Positions 44,705 to 53,085 of a DNA stretch of 64,000 nt are shown piece by piece. Positions within the stretch are counted from its first letter, which is position 1. Each line of letters starts with the position of its first letter. The stretch lies in assembly GCF_002270485.1 (NCBI RefSeq), contig NZ_NQOG01000012.1, positions 1 through 64,000 of the forward strand, read 5' to 3'. Under the pieces are notes generated by a model. That model was not told the DNA's origin. It saw only the letters and a list, made by a program, of their open reading frames with translations, and searched no databases. This DNA comes from Anaerostipes hominis (ex Lee et al. 2021). Its GTDB lineage: Bacteria; Bacillota; Clostridia; Lachnospirales; Lachnospiraceae. The position numbers and the translations under genes were made by a program.

Positions 44705-45524
44705 GGAACACTGTGCAAATTTAAAAGAAGCAGTCAGAGGTTTTGTAAAGGAAGATGTGGCGCTTGCTTTTTCCGGGGGAGTGGACAGCAGCCTGCTCTT
44801 AAAGCTTCTATGCCTGGCAGCGGAGAAAACCGGGAAAAAGGTGGCGGCATTTACAATGGTGACAAAACTTCACCCGTCCGGGGATATAAAAATTGCAGAG
44901 AGAGTTGCCAGGGAAGCGGGAGCCGTTCATCAGGTCGTTCATGTAGATGAACTTTCCCATGCGGGGATCATAGATAATCCGGAGAACAGATGCTATCTGT
45001 GCAAGAAATATCTGTATACAGAACTGCTTAAATCGGCGGAATCGTTAGGGATACAGACTGTACTGGAAGGAACCAATGCGGATGACCTGCACGCCTACCG
45101 TCCCGGAATCCGGGCAGTAAAAGAGCTTGCAATTCTGAGTCCTCTTGTGCAGGCCGGGATGACCAAGGATGATATCCGCAGGATGGCATCGGAATATGGG
45201 ATCTCCGTGGCAGAGCGCCCGGCAAGTCCTTGTCTTGCCACGAGATTTCCATATGGGGCCAGACTGTCCGGGGAGAAAATGAAAATGGCGGAGGAAGGGG
45301 AGAAGTATCTGAGGGCAATGGGCTTTTATAACGTCCGTGTCCGTATATACGGAGACATGGCGAGAATCGAAGTAGATGAGAAGGAGCTTCCCCGGCTGAT
45401 CAAAAACAGAGAAGCTGCGGTAAAGCGGCTCAAGGAAATAGGTTTTACATATGTTACAGCGGATCTGGAGGGATTCCGGTCCGGCAGCATGGACACTCAT
45501 TTGAAACAGAGAAAGGAGAAATAA
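44691..45524 (+). CDS. larE: ATP-dependent sulfurtransferase LarE
   Basis: This 277-residue PP-loop protein adds sulfur to the pincer cofactor precursor. The PP-loop is AFSGGVDSSLLLKL, and the sulfur-donor cysteine is in PASPCLATRFPYG. A further CxxC pair in NRCYLCKKYLY is common in the family. The ATG at 44691 lies 14 bp inside the end of larC; upstream in-frame codons lie within larC and lack a ribosome site. It is followed after 3 bp by the nickel transporter. Confidence 0.92.
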   Translation: MDRYEEHCANLKEAVRGFVKEDVALAFSGGVDSSLLLKLLCLAAEKTGKKVAAFTMVTKLHPSGDIKIAERVAREAGAVHQVVHVDELSHAGIIDNPENRCYLCKKYLYTELLKSAESLGIQTVLEGTNADDLHAYRPGIRAVKELAILSPLVQAGMTKDDIRRMASEYGISVAERPASPCLATRFPYGARLSGEKMKMAEEGEKYLRAMGFYNVRVRIYGDMARIEVDEKELPRLIKNREAAVKRLKEIGFTYVTADLEGFRSGSMDTHLKQRKEK

Positions 45525-45527
45525 GAT

Positions 45528-46550
45528 ATGCATATGGCAGATGCGCTTGTGGCCCCTGCGGTGGCAGGCACCATGTATGCCTGTTCTGCGGCGGCAGCAG
45601 GATGGGCGGTAAAAAAAGTACAGGAGGAGGACGACCCGAAAAAAGTTCCGCTGATGGGGGTTATGGGAGCCTTTGTGTTCGCAGGGCAGATGATCAATTT
45701 TACGATTCCGGGCACCGGTTCTTCCGGCCACCTGTGCGGAGGCATGCTCGTGTCGGCAGTACTGGGACCATTTGCAGGTTTCCTGACCATGATCGGGGTA
45801 CTGCTGATCCAGTGCCTTCTTTTTGCGGACGGGGGACTTCTCGCACTTGGATGCAACATTTGGAACATGGCGTTTTATGGCTGTTTTATAGGAGCCGGGC
45901 TTCTCTGGAGGCGGATCATGAAAAACGGACCGGATAAAAAGAAGATTACATATGCATCCGTCATCGGATGTATCCTTACCTTACAGCTGGGAGCACTTTC
46001 CGTGACAGCAGAGACTCTTGCTTCGGGCATTACCGAGCTGCCGTTTGCAGTATTTGCGGCTGCCATGCAGCCGATCCATCTGGTCATCGGACTGGTGGAA
46101 GGGCTTATCACCGCTGCAGTGCTCTGTTTCTTGTACGAGGCCAGGCCGGAGCTTATCTGGACCGGGGACTCCGGGAAATCTGCGGCAGGCGCAAAGAAGC
46201 CGAAGCTCTCTTTCCGAAAAGTGCTGCTTGCGCTCACAGGAGCATTTATACTGATCGGAGGAGCATTATCTCTGGCGGCATCTGCAAACCCGGACGGGCT
46301 GGAATGGTCCATACAAAAAATAACAGGGTCCGCGGAGCTTGCGGCGTCCGGTCCGGTTCACGCTGCGGCGGGGAGGATCCAGAGTCTGACCTCCCTTCTG
46401 CCGGATTATTCTATCCCGGACCGGGAGACGATGCTTGGAACTTCTCTGTCCGGCATCTTCGGCGGACTGGCAGTCATCGTATTATGTATAGCCGTTTGTT
46501 ATCTGTTCGGCCTGTTTAGAAAGAAAGGACGTCATGAGCAGAATCAATGA
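45528..46550 (+). CDS. ECF nickel/cobalt transporter, fused M and N components
   Basis: This 340-residue protein starts MHMADALVAP, whose N-terminal Met-His lines the metal site of CbiM/NikM proteins. About seven membrane segments follow to about 210. The second part (about 225-335) has a membrane helix, the PDGLEW motif of NikN/CbiN-like components and a final helix. It gives substrate specificity to the transporter. Its place in the lar operon says nickel. It overlaps the next gene by 17 bp. Confidence 0.9.
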   Translation: MHMADALVAPAVAGTMYACSAAAAGWAVKKVQEEDDPKKVPLMGVMGAFVFAGQMINFTIPGTGSSGHLCGGMLVSAVLGPFAGFLTMIGVLLIQCLLFADGGLLALGCNIWNMAFYGCFIGAGLLWRRIMKNGPDKKKITYASVIGCILTLQLGALSVTAETLASGITELPFAVFAAAMQPIHLVIGLVEGLITAAVLCFLYEARPELIWTGDSGKSAAGAKKPKLSFRKVLLALTGAFILIGGALSLAASANPDGLEWSIQKITGSAELAASGPVHAAAGRIQSLTSLLPDYSIPDRETMLGTSLSGIFGGLAVIVLCIAVCYLFGLFRKKGRHEQNQ

Positions 46551-47334
46551 GGCAGTTCATGAAATACACCATCTGGATGCCATGGCTTCAAGAGAGGGGC
46601 GGATCAACAGGATTCATCCTCTGAGCAAGCTTCTCGTCACCGTCTGGTATATCACTTTTACCATGTCATTTCCTGTCTATGAACCGGGCGGAATCTTCGG
46701 CATGATCCTGTATCCCGCAGTAACTATGCGGGCAGGAGGCATCTCTGCGGTCAGAAGTATAAGAAAATTAAAGCCGGTTCTTCTGCTCGTCTGTGCAGTG
46801 GGGATTGCCAATCCGTTTTTTGACCGGGCCGTACTCTTCCGGGCCGGGCCTTTACCGGTAACCGGCGGCATGATCTCCATGGCCACACTGATGCTCAAAG
46901 GAGCATTTGCGGTGCTGGCATCTTACCTGCTGATCCTGACAACGTCTATGGAGAGCATTTGTTATGCTCTGCGTCTCCTGCATGTGCCGAAGATTATGGT
47001 GACCATGGTGCTTCTGATTTATCGGTATGTGATCGTGCTGCTGAAAGAAGCCGAACGGATCTCCCAGGCGTACTCCATGAGAGCGCCGGATCAGAAGGGA
47101 ATCCATTACCGGGCATGGGGAACCTTACTGGGACAGCTGATGCTAAGAAGTATCGACCGGGCCCAGACGGTCTATGAGAGCATGCTGCTCCGGGGATTTG
47201 ACGGAAGTTTCCGTCTGTCAAAGAAGCAGAAAATGGACAGAAGAAGTGCAGTGTACCTGGCAGGCTGGCTGGGTATCGTTGTTTTGCTGCGGTATGTTTC
47301 TGTTTTTAAACTTGCCGGAAGTCTGTTAGAATAG
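46534..47334 (+). CDS. ECF transporter transmembrane component (CbiQ/NikQ)
   Basis: This 266-residue protein has about five membrane segments and the T-component coupling segments SMRAPDQKG and LLRGFDGSF. These carry the Ala-Arg-Gly-like pattern that binds the ATPase. It starts at ATG 46534, inside the end of the M/N gene, and lies 14 bp before the ATPase gene. Confidence 0.9.
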   Translation: MSRINEAVHEIHHLDAMASREGRINRIHPLSKLLVTVWYITFTMSFPVYEPGGIFGMILYPAVTMRAGGISAVRSIRKLKPVLLLVCAVGIANPFFDRAVLFRAGPLPVTGGMISMATLMLKGAFAVLASYLLILTTSMESICYALRLLHVPKIMVTMVLLIYRYVIVLLKEAERISQAYSMRAPDQKGIHYRAWGTLLGQLMLRSIDRAQTVYESMLLRGFDGSFRLSKKQKMDRRSAVYLAGWLGIVVLLRYVSVFKLAGSLLE

Positions 47335-47348
47335 AATACGGAGGAAGT

Positions 47349-48098
47349 ATGAACAAAATTGAAGTAAACGGCCTCACCTTTTCCTATGAAAAAAGAGCCT
47401 CATCAAGCAGAAAAAATGTGCTTTCCGGTTTAAATTTTACTGCTGAAGATGGAGAGAGCATCGGACTGATCGGGGCCAACGGAGCGGGGAAGTCTACACT
47501 GCTCAAACTCATGGTAGGGCTTCTGACAGACTATGAAGGAGAGCTCAGAATCGGAGGAATCCGGGCAGAGAAAGCGTCGCTGGCAGATATTCGGAAGAAG
47601 ACGGGATATGTGTTTCAGGATTCAGACAGCCAGCTGTTTATGTCTACTGTGTATGAAGACGTGGCATTTGCTCCACGCAATTACGGACTCTCTGAGGAGG
47701 AAACAAGAGAGAGGACGCTGAGAGCACTGGAGAGTGTTCATATGGAGCAGATGAAAGACAGGCACATCTACCGGCTGTCCGGAGGAGAGAAAAAAAGGGC
47801 ATCCATCGCATCGATCCTGTCCATGGAGCCGGAGGTGATCCTTATGGATGAGCCGTCGGCGGCTCTGGACCCCAAAAACAGGCGCAGCCTGATCCATGTC
47901 CTGAACGGACTTTCCGGGACTAAGATCATTGCGTCCCATGACCTGGATTTCATCTATGATACGTGTGAGAGGACAATCCTGATCGCAGACGGAAGACTTG
48001 CGGCAGACGGACCCACGGAGGAAATATTAAGGGATCAAACACTTCTGGAAGACAATGGGCTGGAGCTCCCGCTGTCATTTTCCAGGACTTTGGAATGA
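47349..48098 (+). CDS. ECF transporter ATPase (CbiO/NikO)
   Basis: This 249-residue ABC ATPase has Walker A GANGAGKSTL, Q-loop YVFQDSDSQLF, signature LSGGEKKR, Walker B VILMDEPSA and the H-loop in IASHDLDFI. It is a single ATPase, so it would work as a homodimer. It completes the nickel importer. The stop codon directly abuts merR. Confidence 0.93.
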   Translation: MNKIEVNGLTFSYEKRASSSRKNVLSGLNFTAEDGESIGLIGANGAGKSTLLKLMVGLLTDYEGELRIGGIRAEKASLADIRKKTGYVFQDSDSQLFMSTVYEDVAFAPRNYGLSEEETRERTLRALESVHMEQMKDRHIYRLSGGEKKRASIASILSMEPEVILMDEPSAALDPKNRRSLIHVLNGLSGTKIIASHDLDFIYDTCERTILIADGRLAADGPTEEILRDQTLLEDNGLELPLSFSRTLE

Positions 48099-48488
48099 AT
48101 GGAGGAAAGTATTTTGACCATCGCAGAAGTAAGTAAAAAGTATGACATAACTGCAGATACGCTGAGATATTATGAGAGGATCGGACTGATACCGGCTGTC
48201 CCGAGGAAGCCGAACGGCATTCGGGATTATGACCAGGCATCCTGCCAGTGGGTGGAATTGATGAAGTGCATGCGGAAAGCCGGGGTGCAGATCGAGGCAC
48301 TGATTGAATATGTGGAGCTGTTTCGCCGGGGAGATGAGACCATTGACGCACGGAAAACAATTCTCATGGAACAGAGAAAACGTCTGGTCCGGAAAATGCA
48401 GGATATGCAGGAGACTCTGGAACGTCTGGATTATAAGATTGAGATGTATGAACGGGGAAAGATGTCAGCAGAATATCAGATGGACTGA
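48099..48488 (+). CDS. MerR-family regulator (AdhR/YyaN type)
   Basis: This 129-residue protein has the MerR winged helix (TIAEVSKKYDITADTLRYYE, then RKPNGIRDYDQAS) and a C-terminal coiled coil. It lacks the cysteine pattern of metal-sensing MerR proteins such as CueR. The ATG at 48099 directly follows the nikO stop, but GGAGGAAAG within its first codons makes the TTG at 48114 a credible start. It likely activates its own operon at 42589. Confidence 0.85.
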   Translation: MEESILTIAEVSKKYDITADTLRYYERIGLIPAVPRKPNGIRDYDQASCQWVELMKCMRKAGVQIEALIEYVELFRRGDETIDARKTILMEQRKRLVRKMQDMQETLERLDYKIEMYERGKMSAEYQMD

Positions 48489-48558
48489 TATCCAGAGATA
48501 TAGAGATTATTTCTTCCTGAGGAAGACGTATTTTGACAGAAGCCTTAAATTCTGAATT

Positions 48559-48939
48559 CTATTCTCCCTTCTCTTGTCCGAAGCAGGAAAATGCTTTCCG
48601 GAACTGGCCTAAAAGAAATGGAGACGGAGAGGCATTGCTGGGCCGTTCCATAATCGTATCCAGATTCCAGAAGTCAGGATAATCCGCGGCATCATCGGGA
48701 TGGACTAACTGACGGGCAACAACTTGGGTCATCAAAGTGGATAAAGATCCCTCTTCTGGGGGAATAATATATTTGTCAGAAAGATGGAATAAAACTTTGA
48801 AGGAATCTTTTGTGAGATTCAGTTCAAATAATTCATTATAGGCAGAGAGATTCGTGAGATTATAAAACAGGTTTTTATTGCCCTTTTGGAAAGACCTGCT
48901 GAAGCTCCCTGTTGAAATGCACGATCCTGTAATGATCAT
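48559..48939 (-). pseudogene. N-terminal sensory fragment of a GGDEF-like protein
   Basis: The frame reads SAYNELFELNLTKDSFKVLF, then EEGSLSTLMTQVVARQLVHP, DDAADYPDFWNLDTIMER and LLGQFRKA. This PAS-like pattern precedes GGDEF/EAL domains in many Lachnospiraceae signalling proteins. Here it breaks off in unrelated sequence and no output domain follows. The region 48940-49079 shows no gene. Confidence 0.5.
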
Positions 48940-49079
48940 CTATGATATAAATGCTCGTTTCCGAAGTAAAATTATTAGTATTCATATGTATATTCCTGTC
49001 AGGCCAATTTACTATATAGTATTTTTTGTGTAAATCAGTCAATCTCAAGAGAGGAAATAAAGAAAAAGAGAAAAATAAA

Positions 49080-49109
49080 TTGACAAGACAGACAAAACTG
49101 AACTATAAT
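49080..49109 (+). promoter_or_regulatory. Promoter of the aspS T-box leader
   Basis: TTGACA (49080-49085), 18-bp spacer, TATAAT (49104-49109). Transcription would begin near 49116, just before the leader's stem I. Confidence 0.75.
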
Positions 49110-49117
49110 GATCCAAA

Positions 49118-49371
49118 AAGCGTAGATTGAGAAAAGTAGCATAGATTATCGCTTACAGTGAGCAGGAGACAGTGGGAACCCTGCAGAGTGAATCCATGTG
49201 AAGAACACTCAGGAGCTGCAATCTGAACGTCCATAGGATCAGTAGGTGCGTCGCAGGCTGTGCGTTATTCAGCATACCAGAGAGGCTGTAAAAGCAGCAA
49301 ATCAGGTGGTACCGCGGAACTTGTACAGTTGTCCGTCCTGAATGATTTTTTAGGATAGACGACTTTTTTTA
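49118..49371 (+). ncRNA. T-box leader with apparent AAC (Asn) specifier
   Basis: The conserved T-box AGGTGGTACCGCGG lies at 49304-49317. The terminator is AGTTGTCCGTCCT (49327-49339) paired with AGGATAGACGACT (49352-49364), followed by T7. Stem I is closed by AGATTG (about 49124-49129) with CAATCT, and AGTA (49135-49138) forms the 5' side of the specifier loop. On the 3' side the sequence is GAAG-AAC-A, with AAC at 49204-49206 in the same setting as GGC in the B. subtilis glyQS leader. AAC is an asparagine codon, not aspartate. Confidence 0.85.
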
Positions 49372-49413
49372 TTACAAAAAAGTCTAACATGATGAAAGAA
49401 AAAGGAGAAAAAA

Positions 49414-51159
49414 ATGTCAGATATGTACCGCAGCAAGACTATGGATAAGATTTCTGAGAGCGATATCGGGTCCCAGTTAAAGATCGCCGGGTGGGTGGAA
49501 AATATCCGTGACCACGGCGGAGTGTCATTTATTGATTTAAGAGATATGTATGGCGTTATGCAGGTCGTGTTAAGAGACGGAAGTCTTTTAAATGAAGTGA
49601 GAAAAGAAGAATGCCTTTCCATCGAAGGGATCATTGAGCACAGGGACGAGGAGACTTATAATCCGAAGATTCCCACGGGAACGATCGAACTGGAAGCCCA
49701 TAAGATTACAGTGCTCGGAAAGGTATATACCGACCTTCCGTTTGAAGTTTCAGGGTCCAAAGAGATCCGTGAGGATGTCCGTTTAAAATACCGGTATTTA
49801 GATTTGAGAAACCGCAAAGTAAAGGACAATATCAAATTCCGCTCCGAAGTCATCAGTTTCCTGAGAAGAAAGATGAATGATCTTGGATTTATGGAGATCC
49901 AGACACCGATCCTCTGCGCATCTTCACCGGAAGGGGCAAGGGACTATATTGTTCCGTCCAGAAAATATAAAGGGAAGTTTTATGCACTCCCTCAGGCTCC
50001 GCAGCAGTACAAACAGCTGCTGATGGTATCCGGCATCGACAAATACTATCAGGTTGCGCCTTGTTTCAGAGATGAAGATGCCCGCGCCGACCGTTCTCCG
50101 GGAGAATTTTACCAGCTGGACTTTGAGATGAGTTTTGCCACACAGGAAGATGTCTTTAAAATCGGTGAGGAAGTGCTGGCAGAGACCTTTAAGAAATTTG
50201 CACCGGAAGGGTCCGTTGTGACAGACACGCCATTCCCGGTTATCAGTTATAAGCAGGCGATGCTGGAATTTGGAACGGACAAACCGGATTTAAGGAATCC
50301 TCTCAGGATCGTGGACGTGACAGACTTTTTCCAGAGATGTACTTTCAAGCCGTTCCACGACAAGACAGTGAGGGCCGTGAAAGTCCACGCAAATCTCTCA
50401 AAAGGATTCCATGAAAAGCTCCTTAAATTTGCACAGTCCATCGGCATGGCAGGACTCGGATACCTGGAAGTAAAAGAAGATATGTCCTACAAGGGACCGA
50501 TCGACAAATTTATTCCGGAAGATATGAAGAGCGAGCTTGCAAAGAAGGCACATCTTGAGGCAGGGGACGTAATCTTCTTTATCGCAGCAAGTGAAAAACT
50601 TGCCTGTCAGTTTGCGGGACAGATCAGGGACGAACTTGCCGCCCGCCTGGATCTCTGTGAGAAAAATGCGTACCGTTTTTGTTACATCAACGATTTTCCG
50701 ATGTATGAGACAGACGAGGAGACAGGGCAGGTGACCTTTACACATAATCCATTCTCTATGCCTCAGGGAGGACTTGAAGCGCTGAATGAAAAAGATCCTC
50801 TGGATATTCTCGCATACCAGTACGATATCGTCTGCAATGGAGTGGAACTTTCTTCCGGTGCGGTGAGAAACCATGATCTGGATGTCATGGTTAAGGCATT
50901 TGAGATCGCAGGATATGATGAAGAGGCATTAAAAGAAAAATTCGGAGCGTTATATAATGCATTCCAGTTCGGTGCGCCTCCTCATGCTGGAATGGCCCCG
51001 GGAGTCGACCGAATGATCATGCTCCTCAGAAATGAAGAAAACATCCGCGAAGTGATCGCCTTCCCTATGAGCGGAACTGCACAGGATTTGATGTGCGGTG
51101 CGCCGGGAGAAGTATCGGAGCTTCAGCTCAGGGAAACACACATCAAGGTAAGGGATTAA
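49414..51159 (+). CDS. aspS: Aspartyl-tRNA synthetase, probably non-discriminating
   Basis: This 581-residue class II enzyme has an N-terminal anticodon-binding OB fold (about 1-105), motif 2 FRDEDARADRSPGEFYQLD, a bacterial insertion (GAD) domain and motif 3 GMAPGVDRMIML. It charges tRNA-Asp, and perhaps tRNA-Asn, with aspartate. His34 in IRDHGGVSF sits where, as I recall, non-discriminating bacterial AspRS have His and discriminating ones Leu. The position near Glu80 is not the Lys of discriminating enzymes. Together with the Asn T-box this suggests an Asp-tRNA-Asn/GatCAB route to Asn-tRNA. AAAGGAG lies before the ATG. Confidence 0.93.
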   Translation: MSDMYRSKTMDKISESDIGSQLKIAGWVENIRDHGGVSFIDLRDMYGVMQVVLRDGSLLNEVRKEECLSIEGIIEHRDEETYNPKIPTGTIELEAHKITVLGKVYTDLPFEVSGSKEIREDVRLKYRYLDLRNRKVKDNIKFRSEVISFLRRKMNDLGFMEIQTPILCASSPEGARDYIVPSRKYKGKFYALPQAPQQYKQLLMVSGIDKYYQVAPCFRDEDARADRSPGEFYQLDFEMSFATQEDVFKIGEEVLAETFKKFAPEGSVVTDTPFPVISYKQAMLEFGTDKPDLRNPLRIVDVTDFFQRCTFKPFHDKTVRAVKVHANLSKGFHEKLLKFAQSIGMAGLGYLEVKEDMSYKGPIDKFIPEDMKSELAKKAHLEAGDVIFFIAASEKLACQFAGQIRDELAARLDLCEKNAYRFCYINDFPMYETDEETGQVTFTHNPFSMPQGGLEALNEKDPLDILAYQYDIVCNGVELSSGAVRNHDLDVMVKAFEIAGYDEEALKEKFGALYNAFQFGAPPHAGMAPGVDRMIMLLRNEENIREVIAFPMSGTAQDLMCGAPGEVSELQLRETHIKVRD

Positions 51160-51169
51160 CTGTTAAAAA

Positions 51170-51200
51170 AGCCGTACATTCAGAAATGAATGTGCGGCTT
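51170..51200 (+). terminator. Terminator after aspS
   Basis: AAGCCGTACATTC pairs with GAATGTGCGGCTT across a 6-nt loop, followed by a few T's. Confidence 0.8.
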
Positions 51201-51248
51201 TCTGCATATATATGGTAAATAATAAAGTTTGTACAGGGGGAAGGCCTT

Positions 51249-52637
51249 TTGGGTACGCTTCTTCAGATTATTTTTATCAACCTTGTCGTGTCTCTGGACA
51301 ATATTGGCGTCATCGCCATGGCAACCAGGGGGCTTTCAAAGCGCCGTGCCAAAGCGGCCAGAGATCTGGGCGTCTGGCTGTCTATCCTTCTTAAGATGAT
51401 CTTTGTGGGGATCATCGGATTTTTGTTCAGGATTCCATGGCTTCACATCAGGATACTGGGAGGTGTGATGCTTTTGTATGTCACTTTCACGATGATGAAG
51501 GAAAGCGGAACGGGAAGTGAAAAGCGTGAACAGACAGAACAGAAGGATAACTTTTGGTTTGCCATCATTTCCATTGTGGCAGTAGATGTGAGCATGAGTT
51601 TTGACAACGTACTGGCTATACTCGGGGTCGTGTCTGCGGACGGCGGCGGTCTGCATATGAGAGAATTTCTGCTGATCTTCGGCGGTCTGGCATTTTGTGT
51701 GCCGCTGCTTTTGTGGTTCAGCGGAACCATCGCAGAGTGGATGGAAGAGTTTCCAGTCTTAAATGATATCTGCTCCGGATACCTTGTCTACACTGCAGTC
51801 AAAATGATGATGGAAGATGAGTTCGTATCTCTTTTCCTTCAGGAGATTAATTTTTCCATCGCAGCTCCGTGTGCGGCATTGGCCGGTATTCTTGTGGCCT
51901 GTTTTAAAGTCTATTCAGAGGGGAGGGATTTTAAATATCACAGCGGAAAGATCATCGTGGCCTGTGTCACGGCTCTTTCCTGCTATGCAGTCATGGACAT
52001 GGCAGTGCTCTCTTACCTGAGCACCGGGCCGTCTCCGAAGGGATACCAGCTGAGTCTGGAAGCCCTCTACGGTTTTCTGCCAAAAGGGATCAACGCGGTC
52101 CATCTCACCTCCATGTCCTCGGGTGTACTGGAACTGTGCGTGGCCGTCTATACGGCAGATGTGATGAGGCGGAGGGAGCTGTCCTCATTCTTCTGGAGAT
52201 ACATAAAAGTAGAAAATACGATGGCAAGACTTCTGCTGTTTCAGACGGCCCTCTATGTCATAGGGCTGACGCTTAACTTTGGGCTGGGAAAACCGGATGT
52301 GTGGATGTTCATCTCCGAACTGCTCTTTGAATTCCTGTTGATGAGTGTCTATGCAGCGGTCTTTGGGCTCCTGTGTTTTTCCTTTAAAAGCGGGGGATTG
52401 GGACTGGGGATGAGCCTTTTGTTCCTCCTGCTGGAAGCGGTCATATCCTCTGTGCTGATGCTCGACGAGACCAGCGTGCTGGCGGGAATGTTCCCGAATT
52501 ATTATCTGGAAAACATGGAAAGCCATATGCACGATATGATCTTTATCATGCGAGGGATCTTTATGTCGGCGATCTATATATTGCCTGTGCTGATGATTGG
52601 GGAGAGAAAAAATAACAGACATTTCAGGTGTTTTTAA
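51249..52637 (+). CDS. TerC-family membrane protein with long C-terminal membrane extension
   Basis: This 462-residue protein has an N-terminal TerC domain (about 1-215) with the paired acidic motifs NLVVSLDNIGVIA and VSMSFDNVLAIL in its membrane helices. TerC proteins are about 220-240 residues and are linked to metal (manganese) export. The extra 240 residues hold about five or six more membrane segments (from about 230) that I cannot assign. TTG 51249 has GGGGAAGG upstream. It is a single gene. Confidence 0.75.
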   Translation: MGTLLQIIFINLVVSLDNIGVIAMATRGLSKRRAKAARDLGVWLSILLKMIFVGIIGFLFRIPWLHIRILGGVMLLYVTFTMMKESGTGSEKREQTEQKDNFWFAIISIVAVDVSMSFDNVLAILGVVSADGGGLHMREFLLIFGGLAFCVPLLLWFSGTIAEWMEEFPVLNDICSGYLVYTAVKMMMEDEFVSLFLQEINFSIAAPCAALAGILVACFKVYSEGRDFKYHSGKIIVACVTALSCYAVMDMAVLSYLSTGPSPKGYQLSLEALYGFLPKGINAVHLTSMSSGVLELCVAVYTADVMRRRELSSFFWRYIKVENTMARLLLFQTALYVIGLTLNFGLGKPDVWMFISELLFEFLLMSVYAAVFGLLCFSFKSGGLGLGMSLLFLLLEAVISSVLMLDETSVLAGMFPNYYLENMESHMHDMIFIMRGIFMSAIYILPVLMIGERKNNRHFRCF

Positions 52638-52701
52638 AAGAGTGAGGAATTGCAGTAATAAAGTTGTTATCACGGTTTTGACTTGCGGAAGGTATTTCAG
52701 A

Positions 52702-52950
52702 TTATATCTCGTATGAGTCATTGATTCTCCTTTTCAATCCATAAACGCAGATTTCCAAATGACTATGCCGCCTTTTCAGAGGCAGAAAGGTGTGCTGCCG
52801 CGTAGCGTTCACAATGCTCTTGAAAGGTTTCCCGATAAAAGCTACGTTCAAAAGAGCGATCGACATCCAGGTAAAGTCAGAACCGACATCAGGACCGACA
52901 GAAAGGTAAGGGATGCTGTCAAGCATCTGAAAAACTTGTTTGTATTTCAT
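52702..52950 (-). CDS. Small hypothetical protein
   Basis: This 82-codon frame starts at ATG 52950 with AAAGGA 8 bases upstream. It reads YKQVFQMLDSIPYLSVGPDV and ALLNVAFIGKPFKSIVN. It is followed by basic, His-rich sequence that looks unlike protein, so it may be the intact N-terminus of a broken gene. I do not recognise it. The rest of 52638-53033 shows no gene. Confidence 0.3.
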   Translation of the reverse strand: MKYKQVFQMLDSIPYLSVGPDVGSDFTWMSIALLNVAFIGKPFKSIVNATRQHTFLPLKRRHSHLEICVYGLKRRINDSYEI

Positions 52951-53036
52951 AAGTTTATCCTTTCTGGCAGGCATCCATTTCCAAAAGGTGGATACACAAC
53001 CTGGCGGCTTAATCCCCCTCTATTATAAATATAAAA

Positions 53037-53068
53037 AATGCCTACCCTGTCGACCAAACGGGGTAAGC
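53037..53068 (-). terminator. Terminator of the ClC gene
   Basis: On the minus strand GCTTACCC pairs with GGGTAGGC, followed by ATTTTTT. The plus-strand arms are at 53040-53047 and 53061-53068. Confidence 0.75.
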
Positions 53069-53085
53069 GTATCTAGCTGCGGGGG

